Shown: positions 9,053-18,695, numbered from the stretch's first letter. The stretch is 64,000 bases of DNA from Acidobacteriota bacterium (GCA_016192145.1 JACPUT010000005.1:124001-188000); one strand, 5' to 3'. Notes: generated from the letters alone by a model not told the origin. A program made the numbers and translations.

Positions 9053-10216
9053 TCAGTCCTCGAACAACCCCGGCTGAAACTCCCCCAGGAAGCCCCCCTC
9101 CTCCACCAGCGTTCCCGCCTTCACCCCCAGCAGCCGCAGCTTCCGATCCAGATCCACCCGTTTCAGGCAGGCGCGCGCCGCCTCGCGCAGGGCCTCGGGA
9201 TCCCGGCTGGGCCTGACCAACGTGACATCCCGGGTGACGGTGCGGAAGTCCTCGTATCGGAGCTTGATGCCCACGCCCTTCGCGAGGACGTGCTGGCGCG
9301 CCAAGTCCCCGGCCAGGCGCGTGCAGAGGTCCAGCAGGATCTTAGACAGCTGCTCCCGATCCGCCTTCGGGTGCAGGTCCCGCTCGAAGGTCGTTTCGCG
9401 GCTGATGGACTTGGGATCCCGGGAGGTCACGAGGGGGCTGTCGTGGCGGCCGTGGGCCGCTTCGAAGAGCCAGCGGCCGTAGCTCTGTCCGAAGTGCCCG
9501 ATGAGCTCCGCCGGGTTCGCCGCCGCCACCTGCCCCACCGTCTCCAATCCCAGACTCCGTAGTTTCTCCGCGGCCTTGGGGCCGACCCCGTTGATGACGG
9601 AGATGGCCAGCGGCCAGATGCGGGTGGGGACCTCGTCCTGGCTGAGGATCGTGAGCCCGTCGGGCTTCTGCAGCTCCGAGGCGATCTTCGAGAGGAGCTT
9701 GTTGGGCGTGATCCCCACGGAGCAGGTGAGCCCAGTGGCCTCCCGCACGGCCACCTTCAGGCGCATCCCCAGCTCCCGACTCTCCCCGGGAACCTCCGTG
9801 AGGTCCAGGAAGATCTCATCGATGCCCCGGTCTTCCATGACCGGCGCGATGGCCACGGCGGCGGCTTTGAAGGCCGCGGAGCTGCGGCGGTAGGCCTCGA
9901 AGTTGGCCGGCAGGAGCAGGGCCTCCGGCGCCAGGGCCGCCGCCTTCATGAGCCCCATGCCCGAGCGCACCCCGAAGGCCCGGGCCTCGTAGGTGCAGGT
10001 GGTGGCCACGCCCCGACCCCGATAGTCCCCCAGGCGCATGCCGTGGCCAGGCTCGGATCCCGGCCTCCGTCTGGGCCCGCCCACGACGAGGGGCAGGCCC
10101 TTCAGCTCCGGCCGCTCCAACAGCTCCACCGACGCGAAAAAGGCATCCATATCCAGATGGGCGATGCGGCGGCCGGGCCTGGAATCGATGGATGGATCCG
10201 TTGCCTTCGGTGCCAT
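9053..10216 (-). CDS. dinB: DNA polymerase IV (Y family)
   Basis: RRIAHLDMDAFFASVELLERPELKGLPLVVGG, TTCTYEARAFGVRSGMG, GIDEIFLDLTEV, CSVGITPNKLLSKIASELQKPDG. Confidence 0.94.
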   Translation of the reverse strand: MAPKATDPSIDSRPGRRIAHLDMDAFFASVELLERPELKGLPLVVGGPRRRPGSEPGHGMRLGDYRGRGVATTCTYEARAFGVRSGMGLMKAAALAPEALLLPANFEAYRRSSAAFKAAAVAIAPVMEDRGIDEIFLDLTEVPGESRELGMRLKVAVREATGLTCSVGITPNKLLSKIASELQKPDGLTILSQDEVPTRIWPLAISVINGVGPKAAEKLRSLGLETVGQVAAANPAELIGHFGQSYGRWLFEAAHGRHDSPLVTSRDPKSISRETTFERDLHPKADREQLSKILLDLCTRLAGDLARQHVLAKGVGIKLRYEDFRTVTRDVTLVRPSRDPEALREAARACLKRVDLDRKLRLLGVKAGTLVEEGGFLGEFQPGLFED

Positions 10217-10443
10217 GGGTGAAGGGTCACCTGGAGTTGACGAGGCCCGGAGGCGCGGGGTCGGGTGAAACATGAAATAGGGAGGAGGGCCGAGGAGGAA
10301 AGGCAATCACGGGTCGGACTCGATGAAGCCTACCGCCACCCGGCATCCTGAGCCACCGATCCAACGGCCGTACCCCATGGAATCCTTCCCGTGCTCCAAT
10401 GGTGGAAACTCGGGGCAGCATCCAATTCAATAGGGGCCTACGC

Positions 10444-11550
10444 ATGTTGACGGTCGGCATCACGGGATCAGGCGGTGGAGTTGGTAGCGCGGTGCTCAGG
10501 TCCCTGGCCCTGACCTCGCTGGAGACGCGGGTCGTTTGCTTCGACTCCGCGGCCGATACGCCGGGGTTGTTTCGCGGATGCCGCGCGCGCCTGATTCCCA
10601 AGGTCACGGATCCCGCGTTCCGGAATTCGCTCCTCGAGGCCTGCGAAGAGGAAGGCCTGGATGTGTTGATCCCGGGGCTGGATCCCGAGCTGGAGCCCAT
10701 CGCCGGGTTGACCCCAGCCCTTCAGGCCCTTGGCTGCACGGTGATCGGTTCCTCCCCGCAAGTGAACCGGCTGCTGTTCGATAAACGGAGCAGCTCGGAC
10801 TTCTTCGAGGGATTCGGCCTGCCCTTCGCGAAAACCGTCCCCATGGATCGGGTGGAGGAGTTGCTGGACCTCTTTGGTTTCCCCCTGCTCATCAAACCCG
10901 TTTCCGGCTCCGCCTCCCGCGGGGTTCACGTGGTGTTTGATTCAAAGGAACTGAAGGCCCTGGCCGCCGAAGGGGTCGCCTATGTGGCGCAGAACTACCT
11001 CATACCCCGGCAGTGGGGAAAATCCAGGAAGAGCCTGCGCCGGGAGGACGTCTACTCGAACCATTCGCTGGTCCAGCGGGATGAGCACATGGTGCAGGTC
11101 CTCAGCGATCGGCAGGGCGACCCGATCGGGGTGTTCTTCAGCCGGAACGTGCTCAAGGATGGAGCCGTGGTCCAGATGAACCCGCTGGAGGATGACCTCC
11201 ATGGGGCGAGGGCCGCCGCGTTGAAGATGGCGAAATGCCTGGCGGGTATCGGCCAGGTCGGGCCATGCAACTTCCAGGGGCGGGTGACCGAGGAGGGCCC
11301 GTTCTTCTATGAGATCAACCCGCGTTTCTCGGGCGGCTCCGGAATGCGGGCCTGCCTGGGCTTCAACGAGGTGGAGGCCTGCCTGCGTCGGCTCGTGCTG
11401 AACGAATCCATGGAACAGTCCAGGGCCTGCCTATCCACGCGCTACGACCGGGTCTGCAGCATGCATCCGGCGGAGCTGATCATGGAGGCCTCCACCATCG
11501 AGCGCCTCAGGCGCGATGGCGTGGCCGACCTGGCCGGGGGGCACGGGTGA
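10444..11550 (+). CDS. ATP-grasp / carbamoyl-phosphate-synthase-like protein
   Basis: GITGSGGGVGSAVLRSL; LLIKPVSGSASRGVHVV; FFYEINPRFSGGSGMRACLGFNEVEACLR. Confidence 0.82.
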   Translation: MLTVGITGSGGGVGSAVLRSLALTSLETRVVCFDSAADTPGLFRGCRARLIPKVTDPAFRNSLLEACEEEGLDVLIPGLDPELEPIAGLTPALQALGCTVIGSSPQVNRLLFDKRSSSDFFEGFGLPFAKTVPMDRVEELLDLFGFPLLIKPVSGSASRGVHVVFDSKELKALAAEGVAYVAQNYLIPRQWGKSRKSLRREDVYSNHSLVQRDEHMVQVLSDRQGDPIGVFFSRNVLKDGAVVQMNPLEDDLHGARAAALKMAKCLAGIGQVGPCNFQGRVTEEGPFFYEINPRFSGGSGMRACLGFNEVEACLRRLVLNESMEQSRACLSTRYDRVCSMHPAELIMEASTIERLRRDGVADLAGGHG

Positions 11551-12470
11551 GGGTCCTGCTCACGGGCGCGACCGGTACCGGCGGAAGGGCCATCCTTCGT
11601 CGCCTATTGGCTGCCGACCATGGGCCCGTGTTTGGCACCAATCGCAGCGCCCCTCCCCCGGGATTCCTCACGGAGTTTGAAGCTCCCCTGGCGGATGGCA
11701 GGTTGCAACTGTTCCATCAGGAACTGACGGAATGGAGGCCCACTCAGGGGCCAGAGGTCGATGCCATCGTTCACTGCGCCGCGCGCCGGCCCGCCAGCCG
11801 ATGCGCGGCCGACCCCGAAGCCGCCTACAGGGATAACGTCCAGGCCGTCCGGCGATTGGTGGAATGGGCCAGGGCGAGGGGCACCGGGCTCTTCATCCAC
11901 TGCTCGATCCAGTCCGTCTATGCCCATGGCAGGCAGCCCTACCGGGAATCCGATCCCACCCATGCCACCGACCTCCAAGTGGCCACCAAACTGGAAAGCG
12001 AGTCGATCATAGAGGAGGGTTTGGGCGAGGAGGTCCGTCATCTGACCCTCAGGCTCCCCCACTTCTATGGGGCGGATCTTCCCCGCGACGGCGTGCTCGC
12101 CGCGTTCACCCAAGGGGCCGAGGCGGGCGAACTGCGCATCGTTGGCGATGGCGCCCAAACAGTTTGCTTCATCGAGCTTCGGGATCTCGCCGACCTCATC
12201 GCGACCCTCCTGGAGGCCCCTCCCCCCTCGGGGATCTACAACGCCGCCAGCGAAACCATTTCAGTGGGCGATTTGGCGGAGCGGTTCCAGAGGATCTGGC
12301 AGGAGCAGGGCCGACCCGCGCCGATCTTGCGGAGGATGGGGGGCCCGAACCCGCCGGGCTTCGGATTGGCCTGCAACAAGCTTTTCGCCGCGAGCGCCTG
12401 GCGACCCAGGCATAGGGTCGACAAATGGATCGCTCATACCATCGCCCTCCTCAGGGGCAGCCCCCTCTGA
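11547..12470 (+). CDS. NAD-dependent epimerase/dehydratase family protein
   Basis: GTG start overlapping previous stop; MRVLLTGATGTGGRAILRRLLA, IVHCAARR, HCSIQSVYAHGRQPYRESDP, IYNAASETISVGDLAERF. Confidence 0.85.
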   Translation: MRVLLTGATGTGGRAILRRLLAADHGPVFGTNRSAPPPGFLTEFEAPLADGRLQLFHQELTEWRPTQGPEVDAIVHCAARRPASRCAADPEAAYRDNVQAVRRLVEWARARGTGLFIHCSIQSVYAHGRQPYRESDPTHATDLQVATKLESESIIEEGLGEEVRHLTLRLPHFYGADLPRDGVLAAFTQGAEAGELRIVGDGAQTVCFIELRDLADLIATLLEAPPPSGIYNAASETISVGDLAERFQRIWQEQGRPAPILRRMGGPNPPGFGLACNKLFAASAWRPRHRVDKWIAHTIALLRGSPL

Positions 12471-12478
12471 AGACGCAG

Positions 12479-12528
12479 GTGTTGCCCGCGCGAATACCTG
12501 GAATCTTCAATAGGCTCGCGGGCAACAC
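12479..12528. terminator. 12-bp inverted repeat between convergent genes, candidate terminator
   Basis: GTGTTGCCCGCG (12479-12490) / CGCGGGCAACAC (12517-12528). Confidence 0.45.
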
Positions 12529-12617
12529 GTGGCGGGGGATTGGGGGCCTGCCAGTGCCCCGATGGAAGGAGACCTCGCCAGCCTTCTCCAAGCCCCAGGC
12601 CTTTCCGGCGAGGCAGG

Positions 12618-13097
12618 CTATGGGAGGGCCACGCTCACCCGGATGACCGGCATCACCCCCTCCAGCGCGGCGGGTTCGAGCCCCAGGAGGAAGCCCCGGC
12701 TTCCCCCGTTGATGTGCACCTTCGGAAGGTCGAAGATGGTGGCCTCGGCGTAAACCGGCATGGTCTTGCGGGTGCCGAAGGGACTGGTGCCCCCCACCTG
12801 GTAGCCGCTGTGCTTGTCGGCCACCTCGGGCTTGCAGGGTTGCACGCTGCGGGCGCCGATCTGGCGGGCCAGTTCCCTGGTGCTCACTTCGCGATCGCCG
12901 TGCATGAGGATGATGAAGGGCTGTTTGCGGTCATCCTCGAAGATGAGCGTCTTGATGACGGCGTGCTCGGGCACGCCCAGCTCCCGGGCGCTCACGGCGG
13001 TGCCGCCCTTCTCCTCGTAGCGGTAGAGGTGCTCGGTGAAGGCCACGCCCTGCTGTTTGAGCAGGCGGGTCGCATTGGTGGAGGGGGCTTTCGACAT
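12618..13097 (-). CDS. ybaK: Cys-tRNA(Pro)/YbaK-EbsC family deacylase
   Basis: TNATRLLKQQGVAFTEHLYRYEEKGGTAVSARELGVPEHAVIKTLIFED...CKPEVADKHSGYQVGGTSPFGTRKTMPVY. Confidence 0.9.
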   Translation of the reverse strand: MSKAPSTNATRLLKQQGVAFTEHLYRYEEKGGTAVSARELGVPEHAVIKTLIFEDDRKQPFIILMHGDREVSTRELARQIGARSVQPCKPEVADKHSGYQVGGTSPFGTRKTMPVYAEATIFDLPKVHINGGSRGFLLGLEPAALEGVMPVIRVSVALP

Positions 13098-13177
13098 TCC
13101 TCCATTCTAGGAGCGGTTCCCGTGGGTTTCTTGGGCACGCTCCGAGGCCCGTGCTAGGTTGTTCCCCCGGAGAACCC

Positions 13178-13834
13178 ATGTTCATCGGCCACTACGCCCT
13201 CGCCTTCGCCGCCCGGCCCCGGGTGAAACAGCCCGGCCTCGGAACCCTGATCTTCGCCGCCGCCTGGGCGGATCTGCTCTGGCCCATCCTCCTGTTGCTG
13301 GGTATCGAGAAGGTGCAGCTCCTGGCGGGCTCCCGGCAGCATCCCCCCATGGATTTCCTCAGCTATCCCTGGAGCCACAGCCTGGTGTTGGATGTCGTCT
13401 GGGCCCTGCTCCTGGCCCTGGTGCTGAGCCGCGGCCGCTGGACCCGGAGGGAACAGGTGATCTTCGGGGCCTTGGTGGTTTCCCATTGGGTGCTGGACTG
13501 GGCGACCCACCGGCCGGACATGCCCCTGTGGCCCGGGGGCGCCCGGTATGGCCTGGGGCTTTGGAACCACATGGCCGCGGCGGTGACGATCGAGGTGCTG
13601 CTCTTCGCGGCCTGCCTCGCCACCTACCTGCGCGCCACCCGGGCCCGGGGCCGGGCGGGCCATGTCTCGCTCTGGAGTTTCGTCGCCTTCATCGGCCTCA
13701 TCTACGTGGCCGACGTGACCGGAGGCCCGCCGCCCCCCAGCGTGACCGCCCTGGGGATCTTCGGGCTCATGGGCTGGTTGGGCCCCCTCTGGGGCCGGTG
13801 GATCGAAGGCACCCGCGACCCCGTGGAGGCCTGA
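13178..13834 (+). CDS. Predicted membrane protein (metal-dependent hydrolase-like)
   Basis: Hydrophobic; FIGHYALAFAARPR, DFLSYPWSHSLV, HWVLDWATHRPDMPL. Confidence 0.65.
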   Translation: MFIGHYALAFAARPRVKQPGLGTLIFAAAWADLLWPILLLLGIEKVQLLAGSRQHPPMDFLSYPWSHSLVLDVVWALLLALVLSRGRWTRREQVIFGALVVSHWVLDWATHRPDMPLWPGGARYGLGLWNHMAAAVTIEVLLFAACLATYLRATRARGRAGHVSLWSFVAFIGLIYVADVTGGPPPPSVTALGIFGLMGWLGPLWGRWIEGTRDPVEA

Positions 13835-13837
13835 GTC

Positions 13838-14680
13838 TTGGCCCTGCTCCCGCTGGGTCTCGTGATCCTCTCGGCCTTCCTGCACGCGGCCTGGAACGCG
13901 CTGCTCAAGCAGCACCGCCAGGCTGAGGCCGCGGCCCGCAGCATCATGGTGGGTTCCTGCCTGTTGGCCCTGGCCACGGCCCTCGCCCTGCCCCTGGGGC
14001 CCTGGTTCCCCCACCCGAAAGCCCTCGCCTGGACGGCCTTGGCCGGGGCTTTCGAGGGCGCCTACTTCATCGCCCTGGCGCGGGCCCTCTCCGGGGCCCC
14101 CCTCGGCGCAGCCTACGCCGTGATGCGGGGCGGCGCCACGTTGTTCGTGTGGCCCCTCTCGGTGGCGCTCCTGGGGGAGCGGGTCACCGGCCTCGGGGCC
14201 GGATCCGCGCTGATCATGGGCGTGGGTATCCTCCTCCTCGGTTCCAGCGATCTGCGCCGCACTCACGGCGCCGGGCTCGCCTGGTCCTTTCTGGGCGCGG
14301 GATGCATCGCCGGCTACCACCTGGCCTACAAGCAGGCCCTGGCCCTGGGTGCCCTGCCCCTGCCCCTCTTCGCGGCCTCCGTGGGCACGGCCTCCCTGCT
14401 GCGGCTGGGGCTGGACGCGATCCGACCGCCCCAGCCGGGCCCCCGCTTCGCCTGGGGCGGCACGGTTCCGCTGGCCATCGTGACGTGCACGGCCTCCTTC
14501 GGCCTCTTCCTGTGGGCCCTCCGCCTGGGTGGTGCGGGCCTCACCTTGTCCCTGCGCAACACCTCCCTGATCTTCGCGCAGCTGCTGGCGCTGGGTCTGG
14601 GGGAGCGCCCGGGCCCCCGGCAGTGGGTCGCGCTGGGACTCCTCTCGGCCGGTGCCGTAGGATTGGGGCTCGGGCGCTGA
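13838..14680 (+). CDS. EamA/DMT family transporter
   Basis: 10-TM pattern; AAWNALLKQ, AYAVMRGGATLFVWPLSVALLGERV. Confidence 0.75.
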   Translation: MALLPLGLVILSAFLHAAWNALLKQHRQAEAAARSIMVGSCLLALATALALPLGPWFPHPKALAWTALAGAFEGAYFIALARALSGAPLGAAYAVMRGGATLFVWPLSVALLGERVTGLGAGSALIMGVGILLLGSSDLRRTHGAGLAWSFLGAGCIAGYHLAYKQALALGALPLPLFAASVGTASLLRLGLDAIRPPQPGPRFAWGGTVPLAIVTCTASFGLFLWALRLGGAGLTLSLRNTSLIFAQLLALGLGERPGPRQWVALGLLSAGAVGLGLGR

Positions 14681-14695
14681 GCCCCCGGAGGTTCC

Positions 14696-15355
14696 ATGCC
14701 CCTCGTCCTCGTCACCGGCGCGTCCCGAGGCATCGGCCGCGAACTCTGCCGCCAGCTGTTGGAGCGCGGCTGCACCGTCCTGGCCGGCGTGCGGGATGTG
14801 GCGCAGGCACCGCCCGGAACCGAGCCCATCGAACTCGACGTCGCCGACGGCGATAGCGTGGCCGCCGCGGCGGAGGCCGTGCGCACGGCCCACGGCACCC
14901 TGGACATCCTCGTGAACAACGCCGGCATCCTCAGCGAGGACGACGAGGACTTGCTGGAGCTGCCCGAGGACCTCCTGCTGGAAACCCTGAACACCAACGC
15001 CCTCGGCCCCTTCCGCACGATCCAGGCCTTCGCGCCCCTGCTGCGCAAGGGAGGCCGCATCGTGAACGTGAGCAGCGGCGGTGGCCAGCTCAGCAGCCCC
15101 TCGGATTGGTCCCCGGCCTACTGCCTCTCCAAGACCCTGCTGAATGGCCTCACCGTGCAGTTCGCGCAGGCCCTCAAACCCCGCGGCATCGCCGTGAACG
15201 CCGTCTGCCCCGGCTGGGTGCGCACCGACATGGGCAGCCCCTCTGCGCCGCGCAGCGTGGCCGAAGGGGCCGCGGGGCTCACCTGGCTCTGCTTGGATGC
15301 GCCGCCGGGAATGACGGGCCGCTTCCTTCGGGATGGGATAGAGATCCCCTGGTAA
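14696..15355 (+). CDS. Short-chain dehydrogenase/reductase
   Basis: VLVTGASRGIGRELCRQL, LVNNAGILSED, GRIVNVSSGGGQ, YCLSKTLLNGLTVQFA. Confidence 0.9.
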   Translation: MPLVLVTGASRGIGRELCRQLLERGCTVLAGVRDVAQAPPGTEPIELDVADGDSVAAAAEAVRTAHGTLDILVNNAGILSEDDEDLLELPEDLLLETLNTNALGPFRTIQAFAPLLRKGGRIVNVSSGGGQLSSPSDWSPAYCLSKTLLNGLTVQFAQALKPRGIAVNAVCPGWVRTDMGSPSAPRSVAEGAAGLTWLCLDAPPGMTGRFLRDGIEIPW

Positions 15356-15359
15356 CGAA

Positions 15360-15385
15360 AAGGGCCGGCCCTGGGGCCGGCCCTT
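15360..15385. terminator. Bidirectional hairpin terminator between convergent genes
   Basis: AAGGGCCGGCC-CTGG-GGCCGGCCCTT, 11-bp perfect stem. Confidence 0.75.
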
Positions 15386-15404
15386 GCTTCAACCCTCCAC
15401 GCTT

Positions 15405-16853
15405 CTACTTCCAGCCGAGGTCCTTCAAAACCTTCGGGTTGTTCTCGCCCTGGGCGAGCACCGTGTGGCAGGCGTCGCAATCGTTGGTGATCACGCGGCC
15501 GTCGGCGGCCTTGTGTTCCCCATCGTGGCAGCGGAAGCAGCCCGTGGATTCCTCGTGGCCGATGTGGTTGAGGTGGGTGCCCCAGACGATCTTCATATCG
15601 GGGAAGACGTTGCGGAGGTAGACGCTGGCCACGCCCGCCGCGGAAGACTCGATCAGGGCCTTCTTCTCCGCGTAGATGGCCGGGTACTTGTCCTTGTAGA
15701 AGCCCGCGATGCCCGCCAGGATCTTGGCGGAGGCGGTGGCCTGATCCGGGTACTCGGCCTTGATGAGGAGCATGGCCTGCTGCTTGATGTAGGGCAGCTC
15801 GGGGGAGATGCGCCCATCCGTCATGGCCTTGTCCAGCCCACGGTCGGGTAGCTCGAAGGCGTGGGTGGGCCGGTTGTGGCAGTCCACGCAGTCCATGGCG
15901 CGGGTGCGGGCCTTCTTCATGAGCTCGGGAGTCATCTTCACGGCCGTGGAGATGTACTTGACCATGTTGCCCTGGTCGTCTTTGTAGGTGACCTCCGGGA
16001 TCTCCATGCGCTTCTCGTCCGTGGTGATGTAGGAGATGCGGGAGGCGTCGTCCAGGTGGCGGCCGTGGATGCCGGTGCGGCCCTTGATGCCATGGCCGCC
16101 GATCTTCAGGAGCACCACGTTGGTGGCGGGGGTGTTGGCTTCGTCCTCGGCGAAGGCCGTGCGGACGAAGAGCTTGTCGTCATGGAACTTCGTGGGCCAA
16201 TGGCACTGTTCGCAGGTTTCGCGGGCGGGGCGCAGGCTCTCCACGGGGCTCTTGATGGGGCGCTCGAAGGAGTTGAAGGCCACGCCGAAGAGCTGGCGGG
16301 TGCCGGAGAGCTTGGCCTTGACGAAGCCCTCCGCGCCGGGGCCCACGTGGCACTGGGCGCAGCCCACGCGGCTGTGGGGCGAGTTCTTGAAGGCCGTGAA
16401 CTCCGGCGTCATGGGGGTGTGGCAGGTCTTCCCGCAGAATTCCGTGGAATCCATGAACTCCACGCTCTTGTAAGCCGCGGTGCCCACGAGGAACACGTTG
16501 ATGAGCGTCGCCACGGCCACGAAGGTGAGGATGTGCTTCAGCACGGGGGAGCCGAAGGCGAGCTTCGGGGCGATGCCCGTGGGCATGGTGCCGTCCTTGC
16601 GCATCTTGCGGCGGCGCATCCAGATGCCCAGGGGGATCATCATCAGGCCCAGCACGAAGAGCATCGGCAGGAACACGAAGAGCAGGATGCCGAAGTAGGG
16701 GTTCACGTGGTGGGGGCTCACCACCTCGATCACGAAGAAGAACAGCATCGTGAGGGCCGCGGCCGTGGTGATGGCCGCGCCCGTGAGGCTCGTGCGATTG
16801 TCGGAATCCCGGAAGCCCTCCCGGATCATCTCCCTGATTCGCTCGACGACCAT
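15405..16853 (-). CDS. NapC/NirT-like inner-membrane multiheme cytochrome c (ImcH-like candidate)
   Basis: N-terminal TM segments; one CX3CH (CGKTCH) and five CXXCH (CAQCH, CEQCH, CVDCH, CFRCH, CDACH). Confidence 0.82.
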   Translation of the reverse strand: MVVERIREMIREGFRDSDNRTSLTGAAITTAAALTMLFFFVIEVVSPHHVNPYFGILLFVFLPMLFVLGLMMIPLGIWMRRRKMRKDGTMPTGIAPKLAFGSPVLKHILTFVAVATLINVFLVGTAAYKSVEFMDSTEFCGKTCHTPMTPEFTAFKNSPHSRVGCAQCHVGPGAEGFVKAKLSGTRQLFGVAFNSFERPIKSPVESLRPARETCEQCHWPTKFHDDKLFVRTAFAEDEANTPATNVVLLKIGGHGIKGRTGIHGRHLDDASRISYITTDEKRMEIPEVTYKDDQGNMVKYISTAVKMTPELMKKARTRAMDCVDCHNRPTHAFELPDRGLDKAMTDGRISPELPYIKQQAMLLIKAEYPDQATASAKILAGIAGFYKDKYPAIYAEKKALIESSAAGVASVYLRNVFPDMKIVWGTHLNHIGHEESTGCFRCHDGEHKAADGRVITNDCDACHTVLAQGENNPKVLKDLGWK

Positions 16854-16900
16854 CAGCCACCTCCAATGCGCTACGACTCGTATCGGAATACTAGACCCGG

Positions 16901-17719
16901 TTATCCCTTGATCCCGATCACATCCCCTTGCCCCGGGCCCTCCGAATCCAAGGCCCGGAACCGGGCGTCGGCAGGGATTTGCAGGCCAAACACCCGATCC
17001 AGCACCTCCGTCACATCCTCCCGGGCCAGGTCACGAACCTCCCATCCACCCGGCTGATCCACCTCCAATTTGAGGTTCCGGAGGATGTGCCGGGCCGCCA
17101 AGGTGGTCCGCTGGGCGGTGAGCGTGAGCAGGAAGCGGCTGTCCGGGTGGGTGCTCGTGTACCAATTGGCCATCGCGAAATCCACCTCCGGCCGGGGCTC
17201 CGGGAGGAAGGCGTAGAGGTCGGCCCAGGTTTGCCCCGCGAGGCCCTGCAGCACCCGCAAGGGCCCTTCGGGAATCACGCGGAAGGTCCAGCGCCCCGCC
17301 GTCACCACCTCCCCATCCATGGGCACGGGGCGCAGCGGGCCGCCGCCCCCAAAGCCCACGTCACAGAGCCACTCCCGCCCCTCCACCCGCACCTGCAGCA
17401 GCATGTGGGTGCGGGGCAGCACCAGCTCCGTGCCCACCCGCACCCGGGCCTCGAAGGCTTCCACCCCAAAGCCCACGGATTCCAGGGCCGCTCGAAACAG
17501 GGTGTTCTGCTCGAAGCAGTACCCGCCGCGCCCGCCCCGGACCAGCTTCGCTTCCAGATCGGGCAGCTTCAGGGAGATCCCGCGCCCCATCTGGATATCG
17601 AGGTTCTCGAAGGGGATGGCGAGGGCATGGGCCTGGTGGAGGTCCATCAGCGCTTGCAGGGAGGGAGCGGCTGGCGCGGGAATGCCCAGGCGGGTGAGGT
17701 AGTCGTCCAGGTGGATCAT
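16901..17719 (-). CDS. Arylamine N-acetyltransferase
   Basis: HALAIPFENLDIQMGRGISL, RGGRGGYCFEQNTLFRAALES, RTHMLLQV...WLCDVGFGGGGPLRP. Confidence 0.92.
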   Translation of the reverse strand: MIHLDDYLTRLGIPAPAAPSLQALMDLHQAHALAIPFENLDIQMGRGISLKLPDLEAKLVRGGRGGYCFEQNTLFRAALESVGFGVEAFEARVRVGTELVLPRTHMLLQVRVEGREWLCDVGFGGGGPLRPVPMDGEVVTAGRWTFRVIPEGPLRVLQGLAGQTWADLYAFLPEPRPEVDFAMANWYTSTHPDSRFLLTLTAQRTTLAARHILRNLKLEVDQPGGWEVRDLAREDVTEVLDRVFGLQIPADARFRALDSEGPGQGDVIGIKG

Positions 17720-17782
17720 AGCCCCAGGGTACGCCCACCCCAGGGGAGGCCGATGGACCCGCCCTCCTGCGATACTGCCCCC

Positions 17783-18316
17783 ATGACCCTGCCCCGCGAT
17801 TTCTGGCGTTGGACCGCGCTCACCCTGCTCTGGATCTGGTTCTCCATCAGCGCCTGGGTGGTGGTGGTGCAGGCCTTCGTGGTGGTCTGGGATAGCCCCG
17901 GCCAGTGGCGCATGCCCGGCGTCTCCAAGGTGACCGTGAAGGTGGTGGGCACCGACGAGGAGGGCAAGATCTCCGGTTACGTGTGGGCGGAGAAAGAGGG
18001 CAAGGAAGTGCAGCTCCGCCTCTTCCGGGAGGAGGCCCTGAAGCTCGCCGTGGACGACGAGATCTGGGTGCTCCACAACTACCGGAAGGATGGCCACCGC
18101 CCCAATGAGTTCCTCCTGGGCCCCTGGCGCCTCCTGGGCGAATACCCGGAACCGCTCATGGTCGCGTCCGCCTGGGCGATCTACCTCCTCCGCCGCCGCC
18201 AGAGGGCCGAGGCCAAGGCCCTCGCCGATGCGCCCAATCCGAATCGCAAGGTGTGGAAGGATGAGTTCCACAGCCGGGCGGAGCGGTTCACGAAGAAGGA
18301 TGATCCCGCGCCCTGA
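17783..18316 (+). CDS. DUF3592-like membrane-anchored protein of unknown function
   Basis: Two hydrophobic segments; ORF with plausible start/stop. Confidence 0.5.
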   Translation: MTLPRDFWRWTALTLLWIWFSISAWVVVVQAFVVVWDSPGQWRMPGVSKVTVKVVGTDEEGKISGYVWAEKEGKEVQLRLFREEALKLAVDDEIWVLHNYRKDGHRPNEFLLGPWRLLGEYPEPLMVASAWAIYLLRRRQRAEAKALADAPNPNRKVWKDEFHSRAERFTKKDDPAP

Positions 18317-18334
18317 GGGGCTGGAAAAGATCCC

Positions 18335-18640
18335 CGCGAAGGGCGCTGCGCGCCACGCGAATGGGCACCTTCAGGAAAGCCCCTCCGGCCTTCGGCCCGC
18401 GCCGACGGCGTCGGCGCGCCTCCGGGGCCGGGCACCCGCGGCGCCCTGAAGCGCCGGGGGTGCCCGGTCCCGGAGGGGAGGGGCGGATATGCGGGAAGGC
18501 TGTGTCCCGGCGGGCGGCATTCGAGCTGAGGCTCAGATCAACTGCCTCACGGTCCACGAGGCCCGCGAAGGGGGCACGGATTTTCCGTCATCCGTATCCC
18601 CTTCGCGCGCTTCGCGTTTTTATTCGCGCTCTTCGCGTTC
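18335..18640 (-). repeat. Diverged inverted copy (copy D) of the dispersed structured repeat
   Basis: Shares GCGAAGGGCGCTGCGCGCC.CGCGAATG, GGCCTTCGGCC, GCGCCGAC..GTCGGCGC and CGCGTTTTTATTCGCGCTCTTCGCGTTC with the reverse complement of copies A-C; its own hairpin arms are 18419-18437/18458-18476. Confidence 0.8.
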
Positions 18641-18695
18641 AGCTTTTCCCCAAACCGCCAGGGTGCTGCGTTCCCCGGGGCCTGCCCCGAAGGTC

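Noticed and set aside
13154-14893. 579-aa minus-strand ORF
   Set aside because: Antisense to membrane protein, EamA transporter and SDR genes; Q/G/E/R-rich artefact.
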